Of a stretch of 47,938 nucleotides of DNA, positions 25,915 to 35,481 are shown piece by piece. The stretch is from Chloroflexota bacterium. Lineage in GTDB: Bacteria; Chloroflexota; Anaerolineae; Anaerolineales; Villigracilaceae. Made by a program: the position numbers and the translations under genes. The notes below the pieces were generated by a model, which searched no databases, was not told the DNA's origin, and saw only the letters and a list, made by a program, of their open reading frames with translations. Position 1 is the first letter of the stretch, and every line of letters begins with the position of its first letter. The stretch is from assembly GCA_016234555.1 (NCBI GenBank), contig JACRBJ010000041.1, positions 1 to 47,938 on the forward strand, written 5' to 3'.

Positions 25915-25943
25915 GTAGGGACACAGCAGCGCTGTGTCCCTAC
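25915..25943. repeat. GTAGGG-ended perfect palindrome downstream of groEL
   Basis: The arms 25915-25927 (GTAGGGACACAGC) and 25931-25943 are exact reverse complements with loop AGC. Same ends as the element at 23130, with a different core. It probably terminates groESL. Confidence 0.8.
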
Positions 25944-25963
25944 AGATTTGTTTATGGATGGAT

Positions 25964-27625
25964 TTAGTAATCCATGCCGCCCATGCCGCCGGGAGGCATG
26001 GCAGGAGCGTTTTCCTTCGCGGGCACATCGGTGATCAACACGTCAGTGGTGAGGATCATCGCAGCGATGGAGGCGGCATTTTCGAGCGCGCCGCGCACGA
26101 CCTTGACCGGGTCGATGACGCCGGCTTTGATCATGTCGGTGTATTCGCCGGTGAGGACATTGAAGCCGATGTTGATGTTCTTCTTCTCGGCGGCGGTGCG
26201 GCGGACGGTGTCGATGATGACGGAGCCATCCTGACCAGCGTTTGCAGCCAGTTTGCGGATCGGGGCTTCGAGCGCCTTCTTGACGATGTTGATGCCGACC
26301 TTGATCTCTTCGTTCTCGTCTTCGGCGTGAGCCTTGGCGAGTTTGTCCAGTTTGCCGGCGGCATTGATCAGGGAGATTTCACCGCCGGGGACGATACCTT
26401 CTTCAACCGCTGCGCGGGCGGCGGAGAGGGCGTCTTCGACGCGATGCTTCTTTTCCTTCATTTCGGTTTCGGTTGCAGCGCCCACGCGGATGATGGCAAC
26501 ACCGCCGCTGAGCTTGGCAAGGCGTTCCTGGAGTTTTTCCTTGTCGTAGTCGCTGGTGCTCTTGTCGATCTCGATGCGGATTTCCTTGATGCGACCTTCG
26601 ATGTCGCCCTTCTTGCCTTTGCCGCCGACGATGGTGGTGTTTTCCTTGTCGGAGACGACCTTCTCGGCGCGACCCAGATCCTGGACGGTGGTGGTTTCGA
26701 GTTTGCGTCCGGTCTCTTCGGAGATGACCTGTCCGCCGGTGAGGACGGCGATATCCTGAAGCATGGCCTTGCGGCGATCACCAAAACCAGGGGCTTTGAT
26801 GGCCAGCACGTTCAACATGCCGCGCAGTTTGTTCAGCACGAGGGTGGCGAGGGCTTCACCGTCGATGTCTTCGGCGATGATGACCAGTTCACGCTTGCCA
26901 ACCTGGACGAGTTTTTCGAGCAGGGGAACGATGTCCTGGGCGGCGGAGATCTTCTTGTCGTAGATCAGGACGTAGGCGTCACTGATCTGGGCTTCCATCT
27001 GTTCGGCATTAGTGATGAAGTAGGGTGAAATGTAGCCGCGGTCGAACTGCATGCCTTCGACGAATTCGGTCTCGAACTGCATGGACTTGGATTCTTCGAC
27101 GGTGATGACGCCGTCTTTGCCGACCTTGTCCATCACATCGGCGATCAACTGACCGACTTCCTCGTCCGCGGCAGAGTTGGTGGCGACGGAGGCAATCTCT
27201 TCCTTGGTGTCGATCTTGGTGGAATTCTTCTTGAGTTCGGCAACGATGGTCTCGGTGGCGAGCTCGATGCCGCGCTTGAGGAGCATCGGGTTGTAACCAG
27301 CTTCAAGCGCCTTCAAACCTTCGTTGACGATGGCGTGAGCCAGAACGGTGGAGGTGGTGGTGCCGTCACCGGCGATGTCATTGGTCTTCTGGGCGGCTTC
27401 CTTGAGGAGCTGGGCGCCCATGTTCTCGAACGGGTCTTCGAGTTCGATTTCCTTGGCGACGGAAACGCCGTCATGGGTGATGGTGGGGGAGCCGAACTTG
27501 CGGTCAACCGCCACATTGCGTCCCTTGGGTCCGAGGGTTGCGGAAACAGCGTTCGCAACCACGTTCATGCCGTTCTTAAGCTTGCGGCGGGCTTCTTCTG
27601 AGAATACAAGTTGTTTAGCAGCCAT
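25964..27625 (-). CDS. groL: Chaperonin GroEL (60 kDa)
   Basis: A 553-residue chaperonin subunit that forms the ATP-driven folding chamber with GroES. ATP-site motifs are GPKGRNV and [11 protein letters not shown] near the N-terminus, and [20 protein letters not shown] in the intermediate/equatorial region. The C-terminal GGM tail is present (PGGMGGMDY). Length and sequence are ordinary for the family. It follows groES on the same transcript, under CIRCE/HrcA heat-shock control. Confidence 0.98.
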   Translation of the reverse strand: MAAKQLVFSEEARRKLKNGMNVVANAVSATLGPKGRNVAVDRKFGSPTITHDGVSVAKEIELEDPFENMGAQLLKEAAQKTNDIAGDGTTTSTVLAHAIVNEGLKALEAGYNPMLLKRGIELATETIVAELKKNSTKIDTKEEIASVATNSAADEEVGQLIADVMDKVGKDGVITVEESKSMQFETEFVEGMQFDRGYISPYFITNAEQMEAQISDAYVLIYDKKISAAQDIVPLLEKLVQVGKRELVIIAEDIDGEALATLVLNKLRGMLNVLAIKAPGFGDRRKAMLQDIAVLTGGQVISEETGRKLETTTVQDLGRAEKVVSDKENTTIVGGKGKKGDIEGRIKEIRIEIDKSTSDYDKEKLQERLAKLSGGVAIIRVGAATETEMKEKKHRVEDALSAARAAVEEGIVPGGEISLINAAGKLDKLAKAHAEDENEEIKVGINIVKKALEAPIRKLAANAGQDGSVIIDTVRRTAAEKKNINIGFNVLTGEYTDMIKAGVIDPVKVVRGALENAASIAAMILTTDVLITDVPAKENAPAMPPGGMGGMDY

Positions 27626-27658
27626 TTTTCAACACTTCCTTATTTTAGAATTTAGTGA

Positions 27659-27955
27659 TTAACCAACGATGCCGAGGAGGTCGCTCTCGCGCATGATGAG
27701 GTATTTCTTGCCGTCCATCTTGATCTCGGTGCCGGAGTACTTGGCGAACAGCACAACATCGCCAACCTTTACGTCCATTGCGACACGCTCGCCCTTATCA
27801 TTGCGGTCACCTGGACCGGCTGCCAAAACCTTGCCCTGCTGGGGTTTTTCTTTCGCGGTTTCGGGGAGGACGATGCCACCAGCGGTGACTTCTTCCTGCT
27901 CGATGGTTTCGATGAGCACGCGCGCGCCCAAGGGTTTGAATGATATCTTTGCCAT
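27659..27955 (-). CDS. groS: Co-chaperonin GroES (10 kDa)
   Basis: A 98-residue co-chaperonin, the lid of the GroEL chamber. Typical motifs are [11 protein letters not shown], the mobile loop region [18 protein letters not shown], and [15 protein letters not shown]. First gene of the groESL operon; AGGAG precedes the ATG. The spacing to groEL is 33 nt. Confidence 0.98.
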   Translation of the reverse strand: MAKISFKPLGARVLIETIEQEEVTAGGIVLPETAKEKPQQGKVLAAGPGDRNDKGERVAMDVKVGDVVLFAKYSGTEIKMDGKKYLIMRESDLLGIVG

Positions 27956-27996
27956 TGCTTTTCTCCTGGTGATTGGGTTTTCAATAATTCAAGAAT

Positions 27997-28023
27997 TTAG
28001 CACTCTATAAAACCGAGTGCTAA
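27997..28023 (-). promoter_or_regulatory. CIRCE operator (HrcA binding site)
   Basis: A perfect TTAGCACTC-N9-GAGTGCTAA (arms 27997-28005 and 28015-28023). HrcA represses here and is released on heat shock. It overlaps the expected transcription start. hrcA itself is not in the window. Confidence 0.97.
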
Positions 28024-28028
28024 AACCA

Positions 28029-28057
28029 ATCTTACACATTTAAACAGGCAAAGTCAA
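28029..28057 (-). promoter_or_regulatory. groESL promoter
   Basis: TTGACT (28057-28052), 17 bp, TAAGAT (28034-28029) on the minus strand, directly upstream of CIRCE. Confidence 0.9.
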
Positions 28058-28125
28058 GGAGGTTATAAAAATTCTTACGAAACTCTGATATGGAAACAGT
28101 TCAGCATTCCCCCAATGGATGGCGT

Positions 28126-29547
28126 TTACGGCTGGGCGGTTGGTGTCCCTTCGGATGGCATGGTGGGTTCAGTTGTGGGTGTTGACTCTGTTTCGGGGGC
28201 AAAAGAGCAGATGGTTCGCACCACCACCATGTCGGCGGCGATGTTTGGGTCGCTGACGAATTCGGAGGCTTCGATCTCGTTCGCAACATCCAGCGCTTCG
28301 GGACAGTAGCTTTTCTTTGGCGTGCTCAACGCCGCAAGTTCGGATGCGTAAATGTCGTAATAATAGATAGTACTGGCGGAGAGCGGGAGTCCTTTCACTT
28401 CGGCGGGGACATCATTCAGCCCACAATCGCCGCGTGCCGGGCAGGACTCCTCCGCGGTGCATCCGCGCACGGCGCATCCCAACGCGAGGATGCCCGTCTC
28501 GTAGTTGCGGTTTTTGTGATACAGCACCCCCAGCTCGCCGTACAGGACGGCGTTGTCAGGCTCGAATTCGATTGTCTTTTGCACGTTGCGGATGGCGATG
28601 AAAAATTGTCCCATTTGCGAATAGGTTCGAGCGATGGAAAGATACGGGGCAGGGTCCTGGATTCCCAACTGCTCGTTGATTTGCGCGGCTTGGGCGAAGT
28701 ATTCCAGCGATTTTTCGTAAAGCTCAGTCTGAACGATTTCGTTGGGACTGTCGAATGCGAGGCGACGGTAGTTTGCACCCACGCGGCGGTGCAGGAAGGT
28801 CAGGTTGGGAGCGATGGCAATGGCGCGGTCATAGGCCTCGATGGCAAGTGTGTATTCTCCCAGCGACTCCAACACGTAGGCATGGACGCGATGCACGTCC
28901 ATCAGCGAGGAGTCGCGGTCGAGCGCCTGCTGGATGGTCTGCTCAGCCTGCGTCCATTTTTGCTGATCCACGAGAATTTCCGCGTAGAAAGCCAGGGCAA
29001 GAGTGTTCGTGTTATCCAGTTGCAGGGAGCGCACGGCTTCGTTTTCGGCTTTGGTGAGCAGCCTTTGGACTTCGCGCTGATCGATCAGGGTGGGGTTGGC
29101 GTTCCAGTCCAGGGCAAAGGCGTAAACGGCGCGGGTGGAACTGTTGTCGGGGGCGAGGGCAATTGCCTGCTCCGCCGAAGCGAGTCCCTCCTCCAGTCGC
29201 GTTTTGATATCTTCATCCTTCACCAGCATCGCGGAGGAATAGATTTGAATACGGGCGAGGTCTGCCAGTAATTTGGCGTTGTTGGGATCGACCTCGGCGG
29301 CTTCGCGGTAGGCTGTGATGGAATCTTCGAGTTTGCCCGCCGTAAATTGGGCGTCGCCTTCGAGGGCATAGGATTCCGCAAAGCGCGTGGGCGTGGGAGG
29401 AGCCTGGAAGAGCGGTTTGATGTCGCCGCTGTTAACGGAACGGATGATCCATGCCCCACCCAGGATCAAAACGACCCAAAGGAACATGCGGTAGATGTTG
29501 GGCTGGTCGCGGCGGCGAAACAACTCTCGTTTGGGATGGACGTTCAT
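28126..29547 (-). CDS. Membrane-anchored TPR-repeat protein (second of pair)
   Basis: A 473-residue protein with a short basic N-terminus, one transmembrane helix (about 20-38) and an array of tetratricopeptide repeats covering about residues 55-360 (units such as YALEGDAQFTAGKLEDSI and AYDRAIAIAPNL). A Cys-rich stretch follows (GCAVRGCTAEESCPARGDCG) that could form disulfides if extracytoplasmic. The C-terminus is Thr/Pro-rich. It is paralogous to the overlapping upstream gene. TPRs mediate protein-protein contacts; the specific role is unknown. The ATG at 29547 overlaps the upstream stop. Confidence 0.88.
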   Translation of the reverse strand: MNVHPKRELFRRRDQPNIYRMFLWVVLILGGAWIIRSVNSGDIKPLFQAPPTPTRFAESYALEGDAQFTAGKLEDSITAYREAAEVDPNNAKLLADLARIQIYSSAMLVKDEDIKTRLEEGLASAEQAIALAPDNSSTRAVYAFALDWNANPTLIDQREVQRLLTKAENEAVRSLQLDNTNTLALAFYAEILVDQQKWTQAEQTIQQALDRDSSLMDVHRVHAYVLESLGEYTLAIEAYDRAIAIAPNLTFLHRRVGANYRRLAFDSPNEIVQTELYEKSLEYFAQAAQINEQLGIQDPAPYLSIARTYSQMGQFFIAIRNVQKTIEFEPDNAVLYGELGVLYHKNRNYETGILALGCAVRGCTAEESCPARGDCGLNDVPAEVKGLPLSASTIYYYDIYASELAALSTPKKSYCPEALDVANEIEASEFVSDPNIAADMVVVRTICSFAPETESTPTTEPTMPSEGTPTAQP

Positions 29548-30851
29548 GGCGTGGCGGGGGGCTCTGTCGCGGTGGGAATCTCCGTCGGAGCGGAATCAGC
29601 TTCCAGCGGAGTCTCGGTCGGCTGCGGCGGAGAGTCAAGGTTCTGCTGACAGCGGGCGATGATCGCGTTCGCATTTTCCACGGCGAGTTCATCGGCTGGG
29701 ATACGCTCAAGAATGGAGCGGGCAACCGTCAGCGCCTTGCCGCATTCGTTCAGGCGGGAGAGGGCAAGCCCGTAGGTGAAGTAATATTCCGCCGTCCGTG
29801 TGTCGTTGGGGATCAGGTTGATGGGTTCGAGTCGAACGCCGTCCTCCGTCACTCCGCCGTCGACGACGTAGCCAAGCTCCGTGATGGCTTCCGTCCAATA
29901 GGCGTTGCGATAATACATCACGCCGAGGTTGCCGCGCAGGCTGGTGTCGGCAGGGTTATTATCCTTCGCAGACTCGGCGTACTGCATGGCTTTGGCATAT
30001 TCGCCGATGGTGGCGTAGGTGCGCGAGATGAACAGGTCTGGCGTGGGGTCTTCGGGGTTGAGCGCGTTGGCGCGGGTGAAGGCAAGGACAGCTTTATCGT
30101 AACTGCCGAGGATGCGATGGTTGCGTCCCAGGGCAAGGTGCAGGTCGGCAATGTTGGGGTTGACTGCAATCGCGGCTTCGTATTCGCGGATGGCTTCCTC
30201 ATAATTGCCCGTCGCTTCATAGACGTATCCGCGGGCGCGGTGAGTTTCGAGGGCGTCAGGGGCAAGCGCGATGGCGACCTTCGATTCTTCGATGGCTTTT
30301 TCTATTGCATTGATGATTCCCGTTCCACTGTAATAGGCATCCACCAGAATTTCGGAATAATACGCATGGGCAAGTGCGTTGTTGGGATCGAGTTCCAGCG
30401 CGCGCTTGATGCTGGCTTCGGCTTCGAGGGTCTCGCCCTGAAAGTCCAGCGCCCAGGCGCGGACGGCGTGCGCGTTAGAATTGTTGTTGTTGAGCAGGAT
30501 CGCGGATTCGGCGCTGGTCTGGGCATCCTTGTATTGTCCCGCGAAGACCTGGGTGCGGGCAAGCGCCACGTAGACAGCCGGGTCTTCAGGCGACGAGGCA
30601 ATCGCCTGCTTGTAGGCTTCGATGGCGGGGAGAAGTTTCCCCTCCGCAAAGTAGCCCTCGGCTTCGGTGACGAAGGATTCGGGCGAGCGGGTGATGGTGG
30701 GAGTGGGGACGCCAAATTGCGGCTGGGTGGGAATAACGTAGCCAGTGACATAGGTTGTCGCCGCTATCAACAGCGATAATAGGGCGATGCGGAACAGGTT
30801 GGGACGTTTCCGCCGCCGGTTCATGCTCCATTTGCTTCCTTTGAGATACAT
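29544..30851 (-). CDS. Membrane-anchored TPR-repeat protein (first of pair)
   Basis: A 435-residue paralogue of the next gene: basic N-terminus (NRRRKRPN), a transmembrane helix (about 19-41), TPR units from about 60 to 350 (YFAEGKLLPAIEAYKQAI, ALELDPNNALAHAYY) and a Thr/Pro/Glu-rich tail. Two starts are possible. ATG at 30851 lies 6 nt after the -10 box, giving a leaderless mRNA. ATG at 30824, nine codons in, follows AAAGGAAG and would give a conventional start. The first is supported by promoter geometry, the second by the ribosome site. Confidence 0.88.
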   Translation of the reverse strand: MYLKGSKWSMNRRRKRPNLFRIALLSLLIAATTYVTGYVIPTQPQFGVPTPTITRSPESFVTEAEGYFAEGKLLPAIEAYKQAIASSPEDPAVYVALARTQVFAGQYKDAQTSAESAILLNNNNSNAHAVRAWALDFQGETLEAEASIKRALELDPNNALAHAYYSEILVDAYYSGTGIINAIEKAIEESKVAIALAPDALETHRARGYVYEATGNYEEAIREYEAAIAVNPNIADLHLALGRNHRILGSYDKAVLAFTRANALNPEDPTPDLFISRTYATIGEYAKAMQYAESAKDNNPADTSLRGNLGVMYYRNAYWTEAITELGYVVDGGVTEDGVRLEPINLIPNDTRTAEYYFTYGLALSRLNECGKALTVARSILERIPADELAVENANAIIARCQQNLDSPPQPTETPLEADSAPTEIPTATEPPATP

Positions 30852-30857
30852 GCAATC

Positions 30858-30887
30858 ATATTACCATCCATCGCAAAACACAGTCAA
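30858..30887 (-). promoter_or_regulatory. Promoter of the TPR gene pair, predicted leaderless
   Basis: TTGACT (30887-30882), 18 bp, TAATAT (30863-30858), with TGG before the -10 box. Only GATTGC separates the -10 box from ATG 30851. Confidence 0.8.
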
Positions 30888-30923
30888 GCGAGGGTTTCAG
30901 GCTCTTATGCGGTTTTAATTCCC

Positions 30924-30960
30924 CATTGCCTCGCCGATTCGCTGATTCGCCAAATCGAAT
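30924..30960. repeat. Degenerate word repeat of GATTCGC type
   Basis: A short tract built of near-repeated words (TGCCTCGCC-GATTCGCT-GATTCGCC-AAATCG) between divergent genes. The rest of the 175-bp gap holds the TPR promoter and the ribosome site of the next gene. Confidence 0.55.
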
Positions 30961-31026
30961 TTTGATGTATCATCGGCTTGTCTTTCCCAAATCTGGTAAT
31001 TCAGGAAAATACTGGAGCTTACTTTT

Positions 31027-31683
31027 ATGAAGCAAAAATATGTTTTTATCATCCTGGGCGCAGTCGGGCTGGTCTTTGGGGTATTCTGTCTTGTCGGGAT
31101 TGGGCTGGCTGTCAGGACAGCGCGCGGCTTGTTGTCAACTCCGGAAGCGGTGCCAATGGTGCTTGAGGTGACCTCTTGCGACGAGGATATCAGCGACCTG
31201 TGTGTTGTCAATTTTGGCGCAAACAACCTGAACCGCATGGTGATCAATTTCCTGCTGCCGGACGAGGAATATGCCGCCTTCTACGTCAAGGCAAAATACA
31301 GGGATACGGTCAGTGTGTACGTCTGCGAGGCGAATGAATCTAACCCGATGATTGTCCGCTGCACGGGAGTCCGCACTCCGCTTGGGGAAATGATCGACAT
31401 CGAAATCTACACCACCGACGAGGACAGTTTGATCGCCCGCGGAACGTTTTTGGTTTCCGCGATAGCCATTCCCACGCCCATCAGCCTGCCGACGGAAGTC
31501 TCCACCCCCCCTGAGATACCTCCTGCCACTGAGGCTCCTGTTGCCACCGTACCTCCTGAAGAAGTTCCCACTGAACCACCCTTCGGTAATGAAGAGCTGC
31601 CACATCCACCTGCCGCGCCTTTCATTACCGAAGAGTACATACCATATCCAGAGGATGAGCCGACACCGGAGTTTACACCCTGA
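31027..31683 (+). CDS. Membrane-anchored protein with Pro-rich C-terminus, unknown
   Basis: A 218-residue protein: an N-terminal transmembrane helix (about 6-29), a compact domain of about 100 residues (45-145) with three cysteines in pairs-like spacing (TSCDEDISDLC and VCEANES...RCTG), then a Pro/Glu/Thr-rich tail (about 150-218) likely disordered outside the cell. I do not recognise the domain. GGAG lies 9 nt before the ATG. It is followed 4 nt later by an epimerase-like gene but is not obviously related to it. Confidence 0.75.
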   Translation: MKQKYVFIILGAVGLVFGVFCLVGIGLAVRTARGLLSTPEAVPMVLEVTSCDEDISDLCVVNFGANNLNRMVINFLLPDEEYAAFYVKAKYRDTVSVYVCEANESNPMIVRCTGVRTPLGEMIDIEIYTTDEDSLIARGTFLVSAIAIPTPISLPTEVSTPPEIPPATEAPVATVPPEEVPTEPPFGNEELPHPPAAPFITEEYIPYPEDEPTPEFTP

Positions 31684-31687
31684 GATA

Positions 31688-32665
31688 ATGAGCGCAACTT
31701 TCATCACCGGAGGCTTTGGCTTCCTCGGACAATACATCGTGCAGGCAGTCCACGAGCATGATCCGCAGGGCAAACTGCGGGTGTTGACCCGTACCCAGCG
31801 CAAGACTTTTCTCGACCTGCAAAAGCTGGATCGTGTCAAATGGGTACGCGGCGAGTTGACCCAGCCTGAATCTTTTGCCGAACATCTCGAAGGCGTGGAT
31901 ACCGTGATCCACAATGCGGCGATGGTGTCCTTCGTCAAGGCGGACGCGCAAAAGGTTTTCGATGCCAACGTGATCGGCACGCGCAACCTTGCCGAGGCGG
32001 CGCGCAAGGCGGGATGTAAAAACTTCATCTTCATCAGTTCCATCTCGGCGGTGGAATTCCGCCCGCCGCAGTTGACGAATGAAACGTTCATCCCCGACCT
32101 CGAATACAAAAAGAAATACGACATTTACGGCTATACCAAACGCCTGAGCGAAATCGAACTGGGCGGGATGAAGGACGACATGCGCGTCATCATGCTCAAC
32201 CCAAGTGTGATTCTTGGTCCCGGCTCGGAGCGGGTGCAAGCCGCCATCGACGCGATTCGCAAGTTTCCCATCCTGCCGATGATGGATTACGTCAACGCTT
32301 TTGTGGATGTGCGTGACGTTGCCCGCGCCGTAACCCTCGCCCTCACCAAGGGTCGCAGTGGGGAGCGGTACATTGTTTCGGCTCACAACGCCGGCATGAT
32401 CGAATTCACCCGCGCCATGGTCGATACGCTTGGAAGGAATACCCGAGTCCTGCCGCTTTCTCCGGCGGGGCTGAAACTCGCCGACGGGTTGGTCGCCCTG
32501 CTCGATGTTTTGAATCTCAACCCCGGCTTCCGCCGTCCCTCGCAGATGAACATCGATAAACCCTGCTCACACGAAAAGATCAAAACCGAGATGGGCTGGG
32601 AGCCGATGTTTACTTTGGATGAGTCGATTCGGGACTCGGTTGAGGCAGTAATCAGTGATCGGTAA
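31688..32665 (+). CDS. Extended SDR family NAD(P)-dependent epimerase/dehydratase
   Basis: A 325-residue Rossmann-fold enzyme. TFITGGFGFLG (4-14) binds NAD(P). HNAAMV, SSISAV and the YGYTK catalytic Tyr/Lys motif define the extended SDR group (3-beta-HSD/epimerase-like). MLNPSVILGPGS is also family-typical. The substrate is probably a nucleotide sugar, flavonoid-like or steroid-like compound; motifs do not decide. The ATG at 31688 is chosen because it begins the Rossmann strand. The last residues (VISDR) and the stop codon lie in a word repeat (32648-32674). It may be co-transcribed with the SDR gene at 32676. Confidence 0.9.
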   Translation: MSATFITGGFGFLGQYIVQAVHEHDPQGKLRVLTRTQRKTFLDLQKLDRVKWVRGELTQPESFAEHLEGVDTVIHNAAMVSFVKADAQKVFDANVIGTRNLAEAARKAGCKNFIFISSISAVEFRPPQLTNETFIPDLEYKKKYDIYGYTKRLSEIELGGMKDDMRVIMLNPSVILGPGSERVQAAIDAIRKFPILPMMDYVNAFVDVRDVARAVTLALTKGRSGERYIVSAHNAGMIEFTRAMVDTLGRNTRVLPLSPAGLKLADGLVALLDVLNLNPGFRRPSQMNIDKPCSHEKIKTEMGWEPMFTLDESIRDSVEAVISDR

Positions 32666-32674
32666 TCAGTGAAC
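32648..32674. repeat. Tandem ATCAGTGA word repeat spanning a stop codon
   Basis: GTAATCAGTGATCG is followed by GTAATCAGTGAAC. The TAA of the second copy is the stop of the upstream gene, and the downstream ATG follows within a few bases. Confidence 0.7.
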
Positions 32675-32675
32675 A

Positions 32676-33422
32676 ATGGGCATGGATTTACGCGGTAAAC
32701 ATATTCTCGTCACCGGCGCGGCGCGCGGACTCGGGCGCGAGCTTGCCGCAATTCTTGAAAAGGAAGGTTGTCCCCTAATTCTCGTTGACCGCGAACCCAT
32801 TTCACAGGGAAACGCGAAAACGTACGCCTGCGATCTGAGCGACCTTTCCCAACGAAAAAAGTTGATCGAAGAATTGCGAATGGAAAAAGTGGATGTCCTC
32901 GTCAACTGTGCAGGGATTGGAAGCCATTCGCAACTGGACCAGCTCACGGTAGAGGAGATCGAGCGCGTGATGCAGGTCAACGCCCTCGCGCCCTTGGAGT
33001 TGATCGCCGGGCTGTCCCCGCTGGAGTTGGTCGTCAACATCGGGTCGGTGGCGGGCGAGATGAGCCTGCCTTCGATGAGCCTGTACGGGGCAAGCAAATC
33101 CTCTGTCCATGCCTTCACCCGCTCCATTCAACTCGAAGGTGTGCGGACGCTGCTCGTCATCCTCGGTCCCCTGCGCGGCACAGACTTTGCCCAGTCCATC
33201 GCGCATCCGCGCACGGGACAACCGAACTGGTACCGTCAACTTGATTTGCCCGTCGAAACGGCAGCCAGCTTGATCGTCCAGGCGATGCAGGGGGGACGAA
33301 ATCAACTGGTCGCGCCGTGGTGGTATCGAGTTGTGTTTGTCCTGGCGCGTTGGTTATCCCCATTTATTGGAAAGTTTGCAAAGCTGAAGCCTTATTTCAA
33401 AACGGGGGGAAAACGTCTATAA
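32676..33422 (+). CDS. Classical short-chain dehydrogenase/reductase
   Basis: A 248-residue SDR: TGAARGLG (14-21) for the cofactor, D/R after strand 2 (VDRE), NCAG, catalytic S in NIGSVAG and YGASK. An unusual C-terminal extension (VVFVLARWLSPFIGKFAKL) is hydrophobic and amphipathic, suggesting membrane association, as in some lipid-acting SDRs. It may act with the upstream epimerase. Two ATGs (32676 and 32682) are possible; neither has a strong ribosome site, because a repeat tract occupies that position. Confidence 0.9.
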   Translation: MGMDLRGKHILVTGAARGLGRELAAILEKEGCPLILVDREPISQGNAKTYACDLSDLSQRKKLIEELRMEKVDVLVNCAGIGSHSQLDQLTVEEIERVMQVNALAPLELIAGLSPLELVVNIGSVAGEMSLPSMSLYGASKSSVHAFTRSIQLEGVRTLLVILGPLRGTDFAQSIAHPRTGQPNWYRQLDLPVETAASLIVQAMQGGRNQLVAPWWYRVVFVLARWLSPFIGKFAKLKPYFKTGGKRL

Positions 33423-33461
33423 TCTGGGCATCGCTATCCTGAACCAAGGCAAGAGACCGGG

Positions 33462-33899
33462 ATGAAAATGGCAAGGAAAAAGATCAAAACCCCATCACCA
33501 ATATTTGCGCCCGTAATCGATGCGTCCGACCTAGATGCCAGGACGGTCTTTATGCTTGGGCTGCCCGGGCATAGAACCGCCATGGGGAGGTCGGGACTGG
33601 GATATCTGGCGACGCAAGCCGAAATGGCATACATGCAGGGCATGATGATTCGCTGGCTGTTTACGGGCAAATTCCGAACGCGCAACCCGATTTATCTGTT
33701 TGTCATGTTTATGCTTGGACTGCTGATCGGGATCATCCCAGTCGGCGCGGCGTTTTTCGAGATGGTCTTCTATTCCAATTTCGAGATGGTGCTCGTGCCT
33801 TTCCTTGGGTTCCCGTACATCGCCGTCGGTTGTGCGTTGTTCGTGAATTCGATTCTCAGCCTGTTGAATTGGGATGATGATACCATTACGGGCGATTGA
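33462..33899 (+). CDS. Small two-helix membrane protein, unknown (145 aa)
   Basis: A 145-residue protein: a basic N-terminus, a soluble stretch (about 15-68) with HRTAMGRSGLGYLATQAEM, then two transmembrane helices (about 75-100 and 108-135) and an acidic tail. I do not recognise the family. A TATAAT at 33418-33423 spans the stop of the preceding gene and may be its own -10 box. The following 147 bp before the next gene hold nothing recognisable. Confidence 0.7.
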   Translation: MKMARKKIKTPSPIFAPVIDASDLDARTVFMLGLPGHRTAMGRSGLGYLATQAEMAYMQGMMIRWLFTGKFRTRNPIYLFVMFMLGLLIGIIPVGAAFFEMVFYSNFEMVLVPFLGFPYIAVGCALFVNSILSLLNWDDDTITGD

Positions 33900-34046
33900 A
33901 GCCTGACCTGTTTTAATAAAAACATGTTTATGAATAGAAGGTGAACTGCCGATGAGTTGAATCCCTTAATTCGATCATATCCGGAAGCTGCTGGTTGAAT
34001 AATTGCCAATCCTTCCTCTTTTCCCCTCCCCCATTTTGGAGACATC

Positions 34047-35450
34047 ATGACCAGAAAAAATTTCATTGCCCTTTTTACAATCGCCCTGTTGATTCGATGT
34101 GCGCTCTTCGTTTTCATTTCCAGCCAGCCGATAAGGTTTTATAGTAATTCCGACACATACAACTACGAACAGATTGCCTTGAATTTGCTCAAGTACGGGG
34201 TGTTTTCAGGCGATGCCCAGCCGCCGCTCACGCCCAATTTGTATCGGACGCCGGTCTATCCCCTTTTCCTTGCCGGAATATATGCCGTCACGCATAATTC
34301 CGCCCATGTGGTGATCCTGCTTCACATTTTGATTGGCGGCTTTGCGTCGGCTGCAATGCTCTGGCTGACAGATTCACTGAAACTCTCTCCCCGCATCGGT
34401 TGGATTGCCGGACTTGTCGTAGCGCTTGACCCACTAGTCACCCTGACGACATACCAGATGATCACGGAAACCTTATTTCTTGGTCTCCTGATCCCTGCAA
34501 TTGCCATGTTCGCTTTGTACTTTAAATCCAGAAACTCATACTGGCTGGCAGGTTCGGCGATTCTGCTCGCGCTTGTCTCGCTGACACGCCCGATCAGCCA
34601 ATATCTGCCCATCGCGTTGATACCGTTGTTCTTCATTGTGGCGACTGAAACCACTCGATCCCGGGTTGTGAAGAATCTTTTGTTGTTCCTCGTGATCAAC
34701 CTCGTAATTACATCTTCCTGGGCGTATCGGAATTATACCGAGGCGGGTATTTGGACACTTTCCGCCATTTCCAACAAGAATCTTATCTACTATCGCGCGC
34801 GAGCCATCCTTGCAGAGGGGAAAAATATCAGCGAGGACGAAGCCTATCAGGAATTGAGCCAATATATACAAACAGAAACACAGTCACGGAACCTCACCGC
34901 CGCCCAGCAAATCGAACTGATGGACGCCAGAGCGATGGAGGTGTTTCGCCAGTATCCTGTGGCTACCCTCAAAGTCCATTTAAAGGGGCTGGCGATAGTG
35001 ACTGTAAACCCGGGCATCAATCTGTTCTGTATCATGCTGGATGATCAGTCCCTTCAACTCGATGATGAAGACAATGTCGTGGGCTGCACGTCCCAGGGTG
35101 GTGGTTTCATCGCGGAGACCAGGGATAAACTAGGGCAAATGAATTGGTTTGGGCAGTTGGTTTCGCTTTTTGAAATCGTTCTCATGGCTGGTCTGTATCT
35201 TGGCTCTGCGATTGGCGCCTGGAAACTATTTAGGGAGAAGCAATGGTATTTGTTGTTCCTGCTTATGATGTTGATAGCCTATTTCCTGCTCCTCTCCGCC
35301 GGGGGGGAGAGCGTTTCCAGGTTCCGTATTCCCATTATCCCATTTCTTGCGATCCTGGCAGGAATCGGATTTTCAAAGTCCTATTTGCTGGAAGAAGAAG
35401 CGCCAGTGGTTCAAGGTTCAGAGGGACCTTCCGCCCAAAAAAATTCTTGA
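34047..35450 (+). CDS. GT39/ArnT-like polytopic glycosyltransferase
   Basis: A 467-residue integral membrane protein of the dolichyl-phosphate-mannose mannosyltransferase/ArnT-like GT-C superfamily. The first extracytoplasmic loop has the acidic motif SNSDTYNYEQIA (residues about 34-45) and YRTPVYPLFLA, both typical of this fold. About ten helices follow, with a soluble helical insertion (about 245-310) and a C-terminal pair of helices. It would transfer a lipid-linked sugar to a protein or lipid acceptor on the outer face. GGAG precedes ATG. It differs from the three paralogues at 7120-12351. Confidence 0.82.
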   Translation: MTRKNFIALFTIALLIRCALFVFISSQPIRFYSNSDTYNYEQIALNLLKYGVFSGDAQPPLTPNLYRTPVYPLFLAGIYAVTHNSAHVVILLHILIGGFASAAMLWLTDSLKLSPRIGWIAGLVVALDPLVTLTTYQMITETLFLGLLIPAIAMFALYFKSRNSYWLAGSAILLALVSLTRPISQYLPIALIPLFFIVATETTRSRVVKNLLLFLVINLVITSSWAYRNYTEAGIWTLSAISNKNLIYYRARAILAEGKNISEDEAYQELSQYIQTETQSRNLTAAQQIELMDARAMEVFRQYPVATLKVHLKGLAIVTVNPGINLFCIMLDDQSLQLDDEDNVVGCTSQGGGFIAETRDKLGQMNWFGQLVSLFEIVLMAGLYLGSAIGAWKLFREKQWYLLFLLMMLIAYFLLLSAGGESVSRFRIPIIPFLAILAGIGFSKSYLLEEEAPVVQGSEGPSAQKNS

Positions 35451-35475
35451 CTCACCCTCATCTCCCGCATATAAT
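35447..35475 (+). promoter_or_regulatory. Promoter of the T-box/valS operon
   Basis: TTGACT (35447-35452), 17 bp, TATAAT (35470-35475). The -35 box overlaps the stop codon of the upstream gene. Transcription should start near 35482. Confidence 0.9.
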
Positions 35476-35481
35476 CTCCGC

